NCBI GenBank assembly: GCA_009792885.1
Contig: WMCF01000018.1
Span: 11,542,692 to 11,606,691 of the forward strand
DNA from: Eremophila alpestris peregrina
Lineage: Eukaryota; Chordata; Aves; Passeriformes; Alaudidae
Direction of reading: 5' to 3'
Length of the DNA stretch: 64,000 bases
Within the stretch, counting starts at the first letter, position 1. Each line of letters opens with the position of its first letter. This document shows, piece after piece, positions 13,401 through 28,400 of this stretch. Both the position numbers and the translations under genes were made by a program. The notes below the pieces were generated by a model. That model did not search any database. It had not been told where the DNA came from and worked only from the letters and a program-made list of their open reading frames with translations.

Positions 13401-16400
13401 TTCCATTCCTCCCCTCCTCCTGCAGCACTGAGATTGCCTGAGGTTTTTTTAACAGAGCAGGATAGGGCTGGAGTGGGGAATCCACCCTGAGCTCCAGAGC
13501 TCTGCTCCCAGTACCTCCCCGTGTTTCTCCCAGGTGGAAGAGCATGCATGGATGCAAAGCAGCAGCAGCCAGTGCTCCTGGAGGTGTGAAGCTGCAAAAA
13601 TTACTTTGGGCAGCACTTCTACCCAAGCAGCCTGGCTGAGAAGGGATCTGCTTCACTCTAGCAGTTTCCAAGCATGCAAAAGCCTGAGCACTTTGTTTAA
13701 TTTCCTTACCTGCTGGGAATTAGCTTGGTGTCTTATCCCCTTTTAAAGTTTTTGGCAGGAAATGTGACTCTGCAAGGTCAAGCACAGCTGATCTATGGCT
13801 GCGAGTAGTTGTTACAGGCAGAGGCTTTAATGTGAGATCATGCAAAGCTTTTGTGCTTGTGATAAATCTGGTTTAACTCCCTGGGTTCACAGTCAAACAG
13901 GGCATGTGCAGATCTCTGTAAAATCATAATGAAAAGGTTTGTGGATAACAAGTGAGTTGTTGGAGCAAGAGATCCCAGTAGTGCATGAGCAGACCCACAC
14001 CTCATTGCAGCAGTGACAGAAATGCTCAGCAGAGCTAAGATACAGCAGTTACACCTCACTGAATCCTCCAGCAGCTTTTTGGGGCAAGAGCCACCCAGCT
14101 GTCCTTGTGCTGCATTCCAGATTGGCATCTGCTAAGCAAACTGCTGATGCAGTGATTTATTCAGGGTGCCCCAGCTGCTCAATAGTTAAAAGTTTATTTA
14201 TTTGTCTTCAAAGAGAGGATGCTGTACTTCCCAACTGGTTTTGTTTGAGGGCTGGTGGAAAGCCAGTTTGTTATGAGTGCTGCAGCACTAGAGAAATTCT
14301 CTCCTCTTCATCTTGGCATTACTTCAGTTGCAGTTTTTTCACTGTGTTCTTATCCTGCAGGAAATCTGTGGAGGAGAAAATAGGAAGGAGAAAAAAATAA
14401 AAAAGTAACTGAAAGCCATATGACTTTTATTTTTGCAATCTACGAAGGAGTCAGAAGGAAGATGTAGCATGGGACAGACAAATCTGTGTGTTTGGTGTAC
14501 ATCCAGCAAAAAGGCCTGATTTAATGATCTTTAATGCTGGTGTGACACTGTTAACATTCACACACATCACTCCTGATGTGTATCTGCTGAAGTGAAAGGT
14601 GCGAACTTGGCTTTGTAGTGTTGATCACACAGATGGGTTTATTCCAGAGATCCATCTGGCACAGTAACTCGATGCAGAATAGCAGCAGAAGAGGCAGAAA
14701 TGTGCTGGTAAATCAGTGCTGACTTTCCATGCTGGGGCAGGTCCCCTCCCAGTACCTTTCTCTTGTGCTCAGCCCTGGGCACATTGTGAGCAAATGGTGG
14801 TAATGAACCCAGGAACTGGAGAGAGTGCCACAGAATGGATCCAAAATGTGAGGAGACACATCTCCATGTGCTTCCCATCTCCTCAAGGATGTGTGCTTCT
14901 CAGATGTCTGCATGGAAACAAGTTGTTGTGTTGTGTGAAAGCTCATGTTGCTCTATGCCAATCAGCTGAAGCTCCAACACAGATCCCTGCCAGCAGTTCC
15001 TTGCCATGGAGTGATGACAGCACAGGGATGGAGGGATGGGACTGCAGGGACTCAAGCAGAGACAAGACTCTGTAGCTGGGCCAGGCAAGGGCAGCAAATC
15101 CCTAAAGATGGAAAGAGCACAAGGATGGAGTGGATTTGGGGCATGGAACATCTTCAGAAAGAAGCTGTGGTGTTCTCTCCCAGGTGCAAAATGAAAATCA
15201 CCTTCTGCCAAATGAGCCCTGTGAGGGAGCCAGTGGAAGCTTTGCTGTCTGCCTAGGATGCACAGGATAGAGGCTCTGGGGTTATGGACAGGGGAGACAA
15301 TTCCCTTGGCCAGAAATGGAACTAACCAATCCCATAGGTCATTCCTGCCCTGGAGTTTTTGGATTTGAGGGCCAGTTTTCCTTCCTCTTTACTTTCATAT
15401 AGGGAAAAGGGAGAGAAGAGGGTATTTGAGTGCAAGTCATTTTCCATATAACAAGTGTTTCAGTGATGCTGCACTGAGCACAGCCAGGCTGTTTCCCAGG
15501 TGCCTGGACAAGGCAGGACCTGCTGCAGGAAGGGAATGCCCAGAGGTCAAAGGGGAGGTGGGTTTGTGGTTTGCTTTGACATTGATTGTATCACGGCAGA
15601 ACTCCCAGAGCTCTTTCCTTTCTGGCATGGCACCTGGATACAGTGTCAGCTCTTAGGATGCAGGGTGTGTTGCAGATCAAGTCTGCTGCAGGTTGTGTGA
15701 TCCCACAGTAACAAACTCTCCCTGTTGCTGAGGCTTTGGAGGATGCCCATCAAAGCAGCATCACACCTCTAGCTCCATTCCTGTGGCAGTGGGGGTTAGA
15801 ATAAAGCCTTTACCCAGGCCCCAGCAGCCTCTCCAGTGGAAAAGCCACTTGGGGAAATCAGGCAAAGCAATCCAACTCACCCATCCACACAGCCATGGGC
15901 TGGCTCAGCAAGGAGACGCAGAAGGCTCTTAGCCTGGATAAGTTCCAGCAAGGCTTATTCCAGGTGCTGAAGGGAGTCCAGGTCCAAAGAGGGCCAACAT
16001 GTGCCTGGCTCTGCCTTAAGTGTGGTTTTGAGCCTCCAGTGACCCTGAGGCACAGGGGCAGTGCAAGGACAGGTGAGGTCAGTGACCTGTGGGGAGGACC
16101 TGTGGGGATCACTGGGGTACCACAACCAATGGATTAACAGGGAAAGGAGAAACCAGGGGAATTTGGGCATCAGGTAGGATTACAGAGTGTCACCAGGCCA
16201 TGGTCATTCTTCTAAGGCCAGACTTTGGGTGTGATTTCCAGTGGTTCCAGGCCCCCCACGCATTGCCAGCAGCACCTCAGGGAGCTCTGTGATCCCTGGC
16301 ACAGCGTTGCTGGGAGGATTTGTGTTGGTGGCTTCCCTCCCTGAGCCGTGTGTGTGTGTCCTGTCCCTGTCCCAGGCTCTCTGCACACCGGGCGCAGCTC

Positions 16401-19400
16401 CCCGCCGCCGGGCAGCGTTCCCGAGGAGCAGCAGCAGATCGCGCGCCAGGGATCCTACACCAGCATCAACAGCGAGGGAGAGTTCATCCCTGAGACCATG
16501 GACCAGAACGTGAGCAGGGCTGGGGCTCTGGGTGGAACTGGGACAGTGCTGGGTGTCAGGGGGCTGCCCTGAGAGCTGTTCCCAGTGTTAAATCCCTGTG
16601 CTTGGGGCTCAGGCCAGCTTTCTCCAGGAATGGGTGCCCCCCCGGGCTTGGTGTGCCTGGGAAAGTCTGATTTCCAGGAACCCAGAGAGCCAGCTGCTGT
16701 GGGGATGGCAAATGTGCCCGGGCACCTCAGGTGGTTCTGTGCACCAGCTGCCAGGCCCTGGTGGCCACAGCATTCCCAGATCCCAGGACTGTGGGGGAAT
16801 GTGCCAAGCAACCGATTGCCTGCGATTGCAACAGCCTGGGGATATCAGCAGCTCTGGCTGCTTCCCATGTGCTGTTTCTGCCTGAGCTCCAGTTACAGTT
16901 CTTGGCTCTGCCTACAGCCTCTGTGGTTTTGTCTCTCTGTCCCTCCCCCACTTATATTTTTTTTTAAACTCTCTTAATAAGGAGATTGTATATTCCAGGC
17001 CCTCAGTAATAAAAGAGGAGCAGGTTCCTCAGTGCTGAGCAGTACCTCATCCTCCAGGCAATTTGGTACCCATGATGAAGGAAACTGCAGTGTCAAGGGA
17101 CCACAGTGGGAGCAGTTTATACCTCTCTCTGCCCAATCTATAGCTCTGAAGAGCTCAGTATAGATCCTGTGAAGTCAGCTGGGCTGTCTGGGCACAAGTC
17201 ATTCCTACAAAGCTCTTAGAAACCCAGGACCAAGCTCCAGAGTTTGCAGGAGGGACATCTGGAAGGCACTAAACTCAATCCCTCAGCTGCTATGCTGGCC
17301 CCCAAGGATGTCCCTGGGGAGAGGTGTATCTCCCACTCAAAAGCACCCACTAGCTCCACATTTTGCATGCAGGCTGTGCCAGTGTTTCCATGGCAAAGTT
17401 GTGTTTTCAACAATTTATTATCCAGCCATTAATAAAATAAGGAGTCACCCCGGGTGAGTCTTGGCAGCGTCAGAGAGCAGATGTATCGTGTGCTCCTTGC
17501 AGCCAAAAGTTGGCTCTCTATTGTTTTCACATGCCTCCAAAACATGTTGGGGAGGATTAAGACAAAGTGTGTGTGTGTGTGCAAGGGGAGGATCCCTGTG
17601 ACCCCCTTGGGTGTAAATCAGCCCAGCTCCACTGGCTGTTCATGGAGCTCCATTAATTCAGAGCCCTGAGCCTGCTCCAGATGAGAGTTCCCAGATGCTC
17701 TCCTTGCTTTTCCCCAAAATCACACTGTGGGTGGCCTGCAGCCCTTTGCTGGCGAATTAAGAGCAGGGAAAAGGGGTTTGGGGAATTGTTTGGGGTTTTT
17801 TTTGTCTTTCCTCATTGAGCAGCCATGCTTTTCCCTATATGGGCTTTGCCTTCAGAATGTCCTTGTACTGCTGCTTCCATATGTGCCTCATGGAACAGCA
17901 CTCAGAGGCTGGAGCTGGCTGCCTTTTGGGGAATGCCCCTGTGCAAGCCTGTGATGTAACTGTGGTCTTGAGACCAGCCTGGCAGATGAACAGAGGCTGA
18001 GTGTGCTCCAATTCCCAATTTTATGCTTTTGAGAAATGAATCTGTTTCAGCTATAACTGCTGGAGGAGACCTGGCACTGCTGGCAGAGGTGGGGAGTGGG
18101 TTCCATCAGAGTGCTTGCTCCTCTTTGGCCTAGTGCATTCTGAAGGAGGTTTTGGGGTAGAAACTGGGAAGCAGAGAAAAATGGCACTTTGCAGTTGGGA
18201 CTGCCTGGCCAAAAGAGCAGGAGCTGTTTATGACAAGTGGCTGAGGAGGGCTGATGGGAGCAGCCTGTGGAAAGGGAGGCTGCTGGGCAAGGAGGAGCCA
18301 TGCGGGAAGCAGCAAAGTGTGGCTCCACGTGGTGTTTAACCCTCATTGCTCAGCTTTCCCAGGAGTGAGCTGTGGGACAGGGGTCAGTGAATGCCCACAG
18401 CCAGGAGGGAGCATGGCACTGCCGTGGCAGCACGGCGTGGCCCGGAGCAGGCTCTGCTCCATGTGGAAGTGCACACAGCTCCAGGGTTTACCACTCCATA
18501 CAAACCCTCTATTGTTACTGAACTAGCTATAAATAACCCTGGCCAGTACAATGTCTCATCCAGGAAGCAACACAAATGCAGCTTTTGACTCACTGAGCTG
18601 GTGAGAGCCAAGCCGGGTCTTCCAGCCAAAAGCCCTGATGATGCTGTGCTTATCAGCAGAGAGGAAGGCTGGGCTCGTGTGCCAGGGCAGCTCGGGAAGT
18701 CAGGAGTCCAGGGCTGCAGTCCTGGCTGTGGTACACAATATCCACTTGGCCTTGGGCACATCATTTGTGTCCTGATACATATTTTCCTTTAGTAGCAATA
18801 ATATTTCTCACAAATACTTTGAGCACTTTGGATCTTGCTGACTTCTCCGCACGCTATGAACATCAGGGTGCTAATTGTCTTTGCTTCAGTTTTCCCACCA
18901 GCAAGTAGCAGTTGGAAAGAACAATAATGCAGAGAAGGCATCATAAATGGATGATGTCTGGTAGTTTTGGAGCTTGGAGAGCTGTAGTGCATGGTTTTAT
19001 TGTTTCCCCTTTTCTTTCTCTGTCAGATGCTTGAAGCTTTCATCAGCCCTGATGACTCGCTGTCTGGGAGCTGCCAGTCACTGGACAGGTCTGTGGACAG
19101 GTGAGTTGTGTGTGTCACCATGGTCACAAGCAGCCTCTGCTCCATAGCAAGAGAGGAGCAAGGTCAGTGGCAACCCCTGAGGTTTCTGTTGGGATGAGGA
19201 GGCACCTGAGCAAAACAAATTTATCTTTATCACTGAAAACCAGATCCTAGCACAGATGTCTGTGCAATGGTTATGATTTGAATGGCAGTAATCTGAGCTG
19301 GACAAAGCCTAGCTTTGTGACACCAGGTTTTCTTTTTTAGTCTTGTGAGATGAAAATTCTCACAGAATCACACAATGGTTGGGGTTGGCAGGGACCTTAA

Positions 19401-22400
19401 AGATCATGAGCCATGAGCAGCGACACCTTCCACTAGACCGGGTTGCTCAGTGTTCCATTTAGCCTGGCCTTGAACTCTCCCAGGGATGAGCATCCCACAA
19501 TTTCTCTGGGCAGCCTGTTCCAGTGGTTCACCACCCTGACAGCACCTCCTTCCCCTCTGGCTCTCTGCAGTCACCAGGTCAATATTCCATCAGCCTCTCC
19601 TCCCTGGGAGCGCTGTCTGCTCTCCACTGACCACTGGCAAACTCAGCAGCCCCTGTGCAGTGCCAGCAGCCACAGACGTGTCAGTCAAGGTGCTGAGGAC
19701 ACCAGATGAGCAGTAACTAAGTTTAGCCACTCAGCAGGAAGCAACTGGGACACGTTGTACTAACCCAGGCTGCGATTCCGTGGCCGGTGCCATTGAGCTG
19801 GGTCCCGGCGCACACGTGCACAGAATCCGTGTGTTTGCTGCTGTGCAGGGTGAGCTGTGGATAAGACACTGTGTCCTTTTGGGAAGCAGTCTGGTTTTTT
19901 TTTTTTTTCCATCTGCATCAAAGATTTTCTATTTTTTTCCGCTGTTGCTGTTGCCATACAGCACTGAGGCTGTGTTCCAGCGGGCCTGTGCTGGGTTGAT
20001 TGTGTAGCGTGCCTCGGGTTTGCAGCTCCCTGTGCTTTGGATCTCTCTCAGCATCGAGGTCCATTTCCTTTTTGTGGCTTTTAATAATTTCCTGTGATGT
20101 ATTTGCTCATTGTTAGGGCTGTATCGAAGCTGGATTCCTTGTGTTCCCAACCTCTCTGCCCCCTCAGCTTTGCTTTTGCACAGGTTTTGCCAAGAGGGAG
20201 CAGCAGAAGGAGCACGGGCTGTTTGCAGCACTCTGCTTTGAACTGAGAGAAGAGCTTTAGGCCTTTAGCTCTCTGTGAGAGGGTGGTAGGGGCTGATTTC
20301 ATGTGTAAAGCAGGCAGATGTGTTCAGTCATGGGTGTAGGAGCTGGAAAAGGCACAAGGAGGGCTGTGTTATTCCAAGGAAGAGGAGTCAGTTGGACTAT
20401 TCCTGCAGAGAGGTGGTGGAGACAGTTGTTTGGGATGGCATCAGCCTAAGAGGACAGAGCAAGCCACCAGGCTGAGGGTTAGGAGCAGCACCACAAACTC
20501 CTCTTTGCCACAGCAGTGGCCAGCTTTGACATGAGTAGGTTTCAGAGCACTTTGCAAAGCTGATTTCTACTCTGTGCCCATACTGTTAAAAGAGAGAGTG
20601 GAAAACCCACATGCCCAGATCACTCTTCTAAGAGCTTTGGGTGAAATTGGGATTGCTGAAATCCCCTTGTGGTGCTTTTTCAACCTCTCACTGTAGTTTA
20701 AAGACCTTGAGGCACCAATGTCACACTCTCCCTGCTGGTCTTGTAGGAGGCTGCAGGTTCCCAGTGGTGGTCCCTGTATGAGGGAGGTGGGAGCTGATGT
20801 TGGACAGAAGGGAAACCTGCATGAACTGAGCATGACTGAAGGGCTCTGGTGTGTCACCTGCAGCAACCGAGCAGTGTTCATGGGAAGCAGAGGTGTGTGG
20901 TTGAACACTTGGCATTGAGGGGACAGAAGCCTGTGGTCCTTCTGTGCTGCCTCATGCACGGGGTGATGATCTTTGGCTGCTTCATTTCAGCCTGGTGACT
21001 GTGGGGTTTGCAGCACCCCTTTTATTTGCCACAGGAACGAGCTGTGATCCAGCCAAAAAACCAATCTTCATTCTTGTGCAGGATGAGGATGGGAGCTCAG
21101 TGATCTGTGCAGCTTGTGGTTTATCCTGTCCTTTCCCTAGTTTATTAATTCCATAGCTTTTCTGATATAATAAATAAATCCTTTTTTTTTTATCCCTTTG
21201 CAGCCCTCCCTTTCCCCAAACCCCTGTTCCTGGAAGGAAGAGCCATCCCAAAGATGGTCTTGATTGCATGGGTAAGCACTCTTGGTGGTTTATATTTGCT
21301 GAAAAGTATAAAAAGCATAAAGAGGCTGGATTAAGACTATTAGAGAGATGTCACTGCTTGAAAAGTAATTAAAAGCAATCAAGCAAACCAGCTCCATGGC
21401 TTAGGTAACCCTTCAGAATTGACCCTGCAATGATCAAACGTGAATGTTCTCTGAAATCAAAAGGCCCAGAGCATCAAACACAGGCAGGCTGCTCTTGTCT
21501 TCATTAAACCTTCTTGACTCTGCAGCAATACCTTTGGGACTGGTTTGGGAATCACTTGACAGCAACAAAATTCCAGCCTGGGCAGCTGGGGCCCTGAGGT
21601 GGATGGATGCAAGCAAGCCAAGCTGCTAGGGCCATGCTCTTGTGCTTGCAGACAACTGCAAGGTGCTGCCAAGCTGGGAGCAGCCTTGTAGGATCAGCTT
21701 TAGTCTCTCTTTTTCATCTGGGAGTTGCCCCTTCAGGATCTCCACTTCCTACATAGCAACCCCCGACTCTCTAGGGAGCTACACCTCTTCCACTTGCATG
21801 AATAATAATCTGCAGCAGTGCAAATGCTGCGAGAGAAACTGTAGTGGTGCTTGCACAGATCATAGGTTACTGCTTAATCACTTGCAAACATCCAGCTGGT
21901 TAAATAATGGAAACTCTGTTAATATTGTAATGACTTGCACTATTAAAAATGAGCAAATGGCAGCCAGCCTGTGGCAGGATAACTCATTGCTGGCCTGAGG
22001 CAGGATTTCTAGATTGAGCTGCAGAGATGAAGCTGCAGTCAGCCCTCTTGCAGAAGGTTTTAATGCTTCCCCCCGTGGCACTTTGCTTTGAGACACCTCT
22101 GGGCACTGTTGCTCACACGTGGCTCAACAAGAACCTCTTGCCCTGTCCTTGTTGCTCCTCTTGCTGACCATATTTCAGCCATTATGAGCTCTTTCTGGCA
22201 GTCACACCGAGGTACAGCAGAGGCCAGGAATGGCCTCTGAGGAGCTGCTGCCTGGCCCCAGGCTAAGACAAACAAACAATCAGAAGGGGCTGTGTCATTA
22301 GAATTGGATGGAGGAGAAACAGCAGGTGAAAGAAGGGGGTGGAATGACAGATATTTTAATCTCAAGTTATTTGGTGCTACCAGCAATGGCTTCCTGTGCT

Positions 22401-25400
22401 GTGGTTTTTATTAAAAAAATACGTCCTTACCTTGCATGTCCATCTATCTCTCTCATCATCCAGTGTCTAAACTCTGATGGTCTTAAATCCCTTCTGTATA
22501 TTCTATCTTTCTAGCATTTAATCAAACAAATATAAGTTTGGAGCTCTGGAGGTTTAAATGGGCTTTTGGAGGGTAGGAGTCACATCTGAGAAGAAAGAGG
22601 GGAGATATATCTGCTGTTAGTCAAGTGCTGGATTTTTTTGCATTTCCCTGGAAATAGCTGATTATCAGAGCAAAGGTTTTGGAGTGGCTGTGTCTAGGCC
22701 TGACCCTGCCTGGCAGTTCTGTCTCCACGCTGATTTTTTTTGCATTTTCCAAGAGCAAATAAGATGGTTTAGTGCTCTGCCTTGGAAACCAAGCGTGGTC
22801 TGTGTTAATCCCCTGCCTTGCATTTGAACAATGAGTGCCAGGCTCCATAAATCCAGCAGTTAAACTTCTGCTTTAGGGGCACCAAGGGCAGTGTGTCTAA
22901 CCCTGGTTTTCCACTGAAGAGTTTGTGACTGTGGGCACATTTCCCAGGAAGCCTTGGAGTGTGTAGGGTTGCGTGAATGAACACCTTGACACCTCCTTCT
23001 TGCCTCTAACTCAGTAAGAAACACTCTGGGTGTTGAATACTGAGCTGATCTTAGAAATATCTGTGTCTTCTTCCCTCCTGCCAGACTTTGACATCCCATT
23101 CTGTGAGAGGTTTGGGAAAGGTGGGACCTTCCCAAGGCAGTACCATCTCTCCCAGAGCCGCAAGGACTACAGTGACGGTAAGGAAATGGCAGAGGTGACC
23201 TGCCCTTGGTGGCTTGTGACAGTGCCTGGGGCTGCAAAGACTCGGGAAGGAGAGGTTTCTAATTCCTTGAGGTGGTTTGGGATTCCCTGGTGTGTTCAGA
23301 AGGGTGTTCTCTGTGAGACCTTGTGGCTCTGCTCTGCTCTTGGGAAGTGCTGAGCATCCACAGCCTTTCCTCTGCCCACACCTCCTGTTTTCATTTAGCC
23401 ATGGGGATGATTGGCATTTCTCAGCCCTGGCAGTATCAACCTTCCTATTCCCCTAAATTGCTTGCTTTTGAGGATGCTTTTGGTGACCTTTACAGCAGGT
23501 TTCTCACTCAGCTGGAGGAAATCCCCAAGCAATTTCAGGGTAGCAGGATCTGTTTGCTTTTCTGTTTGAAGCTGGTGAGCTCTGAGCTTTGGGGCCCACT
23601 CCATCACCTTTTTCTTGCTCATTCTTTCACTGTATGAGACTGCAGGTAGTGGGAAGCAAAAATTCCCTTGGGAAAAATGAACTGAGGATGTGCAGGGAGA
23701 GCATATTGAGCTTTCCAGAATGAACTTCATCTCTCACTGACACCCCTGTGAAAGCAGATCTGGCCCTGCTGTGTGGTCATTACACATGGGCTTAGGGGAT
23801 GGCAGGGATAATTTTCAATGTAAATCTCTGCCTGTTCAGTGTTTAATTGTGATTAACAACCATCAAACCCCCTGATGTAATTAAACTGTCGCAAACCCCT
23901 CTGGAAACATCTGCATTAGATGTAAAGCCTGCTGTTACCAACTCTTAAATTGAATTGAAAATCTTCACAGGGCTTTGCTTCAGTTTCATTACACTTGCTT
24001 TGTTTAATTTGAGGAGCTGAGGATCTGGGCAGTGACATGAGGTGGTGGCAGGTGGATCCAAGCTGGTGTGTGTGTTCTGGCTGTGACTTTCCCCCTTTTC
24101 CCCTGCAGGCCGCAGGACTTTCCCCAGGAGTTACTTCCCACAGGAGAACCTGTTTCAGCTCGTCCCTTCCAGCAGAACCAAGAGCTTCACTGGGGACAGC
24201 AAGCTCAGCACCTTGCAGTATGATGAATACAGGCCCAAGTGTTGGAACAATTGTGAAAAGGGTCTGCAGCCCTTCAGCATCTCCCCTACGAAAGCCAGGA
24301 ACTGTGAGTGAACCAGAGCCCCCAGTGCCTGAGGTCTCAGCAGAGCTGGGATTTGGCATAAAATTGAGCTGTTGTGACCTGCTGGACATCAGCTAAGCCA
24401 GCCATGGGGTAACTTTGACTGCATCTCCACCATGAGGCACGTTGCACCAGCTTCTGCCTCATGAGAAAGGTTTGGTGCAACACCCTGCGTCTTACCTTGG
24501 CCTTTGGCTGAGAGCTGTGTGGGGTCAGTGATGTTCAGCACTTGCTGGGGTGCAGATGATGGTTGTGTGTTGGACTGTCAGTGTGGTCACACAGCAGGAG
24601 CTTCCCAGAAGATTTGGGATGTGGGAGCAAATGCATCCAGAGTTTCTGTTCCTTGGCTTACCCTGCTGTCAGCCCAGCACCCAAAGATGGGCTTGCAGGC
24701 TCCTCTGCTATTGCAAGACTGCACATGATACAGAAGCTGGTGCATTTGGGGCCTGTTTAGTGATGGGTAACGTCCTAGAAATGACCAGTGAGGTAGAATT
24801 CCTTACTGGTCCCTGCCTGGGTTGCTGCTCAGCCATCCTGTACTCTGCTCAACACTCCCACAGCAGAAGGGAAATTCCAAGTTGGCTAAGAAAACAGGTT
24901 TTAGAGGAAAGACTCTTAATGAAACAGGCCTTTTCTGGGATTTGTTTCTGCTTTATGTAATGCAGGCTGGGAGACATTTCCCCCACACCAACAGCACCAG
25001 TGTAGTTAAAACTGCTTTGTCCTGGTGCCCCTGGGAGAGAGTGGCTCAGTGACTGCCCTGTACTCTGCAGGGTCAGGTGGACCCTGATGCTGAAGTCTCC
25101 CTGCTGTGCTCTTCTCTCAACCCTCTCCTGTCTCCTGTAGCCCTGCAGGCACCTGTGAACTGGAGGCTGGGGAAGCTGCTGGGAAGAGGAGCTTTTGGGG
25201 AAGTTTATCTGTGCTATGATGCTGACACTGGGCGGGAGCTCTCAGTGAAGCAAGTGCCTTTCGACCCCGACAGCCAGGAGACAAGTAAAGTGAGTACAGG
25301 GGTGTTCTGCAGCACCTTGGGCAGTTGTGGGCTGAGGGTAGAGGTGTCCATGTTCCCAGGAGGCAGTGTGTGGAGGCAGGGGTTTGTTTTCCCTCTCTGG

Positions 25401-28400
25401 AGTAGTCCTGAATGGCTCGTGGCACCAGTCACAGTGCTCTGGTGACTTCTCTGCCTCCCACTTCTTCCTTGGTTACACTGGCCTGCTCTGTGTCAGGTGT
25501 GATCTCTTGCAGGTCTGTCTCATCTTCCTTAATTTTGTCCTTCTTGCTCTCTTTATCTCCTCTCCATTCTGCTCAGTGACTTTGTTGAAATCTTTCCAGA
25601 AAAACTCCTTATACACAAGTAATAATAATAAGTAAACCTGTCTCAAAGCCAAGCCCTGTCTTGCTCCTTGCCCTTCCTTTAGGGCAGGGGTCCTTATTTC
25701 TGAGCCTCACGTGGCCACTGTCTTCATGGGCAGCTCCACAGCTGCTACAAAAACTGTGCTCAGCATGGAGCAGTTCAGATCATGTTCCCAAAGCCACCAT
25801 TCCCTTTCATCAGGAAGCCTGTCTGGTTTGTTCCAGGAGGTGAATGCTTTGGAATGTGAGATTCAGCTGTTGAAGACTCTCAGACACGACAGGATTGTGC
25901 AGTACTATGGGTGCCTGCGGGATCCTGAGGAGAAGAAACTGTCCATCTTTGTGGAATACATGCCAGGGGTAAGTGAGGTTCCTGCCAGAGGTTGTCCTGA
26001 GTGACAGAAAACAGATTGAGAGTTTCCTGGACTTTGGTGAAATTTGTATCTGAGCTGCTTTGTAGCTGATGAACCAAACCAAAGCAGTGGATGCAGCAGC
26101 AGGCTTGGGAGAGCTTGGGATGTGAGTCAGATGTCAGGGTGAAGCCCCTCAACAAGCACTGGGTGAAATGAAAAGCCTTGCAGGCAGGTTTTAGGTTTGA
26201 ATCCTGGAGCAGGGTGTGTTCATAGTCTGGAATCTGAGCTTGGTGAATGTGGGACATGATCCAATCTTGCTCCAAACACTGTGGCCTGAGCCCATCCTTA
26301 AGTATTTACTGCAAATCCCTGCAGGACAAGCTAAAAGTACAACTGTCCACCCACAGCTGTCACCAATTATTTGTGGCTTTCAGCACGTGTGTAGTAAAAA
26401 CAGTGGTATTCACTTGGAGTCCTCTGTTGAGGACAGAGCTTTGTGTGGGCAGCATAATCCTCTTGTGCAGGGGTGGCTTTGATTTGTGGCTTTGCTGATA
26501 TAGGATGAAATAGCCATGGGGAAAAAAATCAGAATGCTTTGAGGGAGTTTGAGCAGGGGCTGGAGAATGTACATGGGTGAGTTGAGCATCTCTTTGTGTT
26601 TGGGAGCTTGTGAATTACATCAGCCACTGGACTGATGGTGTGAAACAGCATAATGCTATTTACATTGCTGGAGGATGTGTTCTCCTAAGTCCCTTCTGTC
26701 CAGCTGGATTTGTTCCCCAGAGTGTGGGAGAATAAACCCTTGTTTATACAGAGATTTGTAAGGTCAGAAAGGACAATTAAGTCATTTGGTTGCAAATAAT
26801 TTTGGTAAGTAAATGTGCTAGAGGCATCTTGCATGTGAGTGATTAGGTGGACTTCTATGGCTCTGAGTCCCTTCCAAGCCCTGTCCTCCCTCTCTCCCTG
26901 TGGGCATCTTCCCTTCAGGCCCTACCATGAGGCGTGGACCCAGAGCAGTAAATCCCAGGAATTCCAGCAGTCCCCTTGCTGCTTATTCCACAGAGTGCTG
27001 ATGTTTGTTAGCAGTCAGGAAACCAGCATTTGATGCTGGGGCAGTGTCCAGCAGGGCTGGAAATTCAGTGTTTGTTTTTTTAAATGATAAAGGCGAGCTC
27101 TGACCAAATACAGATTGACTTTGCTGCTGCAACAACAGCTCGTTTGACAAAAGCAGCTCAGGGCTCTGGTTTCCAAGGCCAGTGGAAGTGAGGGAGTTCC
27201 CAAACCTTGCAGGACAGCAGCTCTACAAAGCTGGGTCTGGCCAAACTTCAAGTTTAAGACAGCTTGGCAAAATCTTCACAGGGCCAAGGTTGGATGCACC
27301 CTTAGGCTGCCATTCTTATGACAGCCCTCAGTCAATAGCTGACTCTGTTGTTTCTGTCCTGCCCATAAACTGCTTTTTAGATTATGCTTGGAAAACTGAA
27401 TGGACCACAGGCCTCCAAGAGCCAGTTTCCCCTTCTTGTTTGATATCCCCTCATCAGGGTGAGGGAGGGCAGGGTGAGAAATCTGTTTTGGTTGTGGTGA
27501 GGGAATGTACCCTGCATACAGGTTATATTGAGGGGCTTATTTAGAGCATCTTGGGTTTCTTCAGCAGTGCTGAGAAAGGAGAGGCCCATCCACAGGATCA
27601 CCAGCAGCCTCAAAAGAAGCCAAAACAGTAGCTGGGCAGAGCAACAGCAGAGATGGGTGGATGTGGAAAAGCTAATACAGTTTGATGGGCTGGCTTGGAG
27701 CAGAGCAGCCACTGTTCCCAGAGCAGGACTGGCAATCTGGAATCAACCCCAGAGCTGCAGGACAGACAGAAACAGGATGAGTTTCCCCTCCCACTTCCCA
27801 GCTAACCTGAATGCTGGAGGTAGAGCTGAGTGTGAATCCCAAATCTGCCTCTGGTTCATCCCTGCTGAAACCCAGCTGTGGCACAGTGAGACACATCCAT
27901 TTCCAGGTGGCCCAAAAATACAGCTAAAACCAAGGGGACCAACCTGCTGCAGGTGATAAATGTCTGCAGCTCTGCTTCCTTTCCTCTTTGATCAATACCA
28001 TCAAGCCAGTTTGAGCCTGGGTCAGAAATTCCAAGACTTGCAGATTATCTACCCTGGGTGGTCTTGTTGGAGCAGTCCCTTGTGGGGCTGGTTGTCCCTC
28101 ATGGCTGTGGGTGTTCCCTGCTGTGCAAACTTTTGAGAGGAGGCTTTCAAAGACTGACTCATTCTCTTGACCCTAAAGAACTGGCTCTCTAGAACTCCCT
28201 GGAAGGACATTGATGGGAGTTGGTCTTTTCTCACAGGTAGCAAGTGATAGGAAAAGAGGACATGGCCTCAAGTTGCACCAGCAGAGATTCAGATTGGGTA
28301 TTAGGAACAATTTCTTCACTGAAAGAGTTGTCAAGCATCAGAATAGGCTGCCCAGGGAAGTGGTGGAATCACCATTATTGGAAATGCTCAATAAAACACA

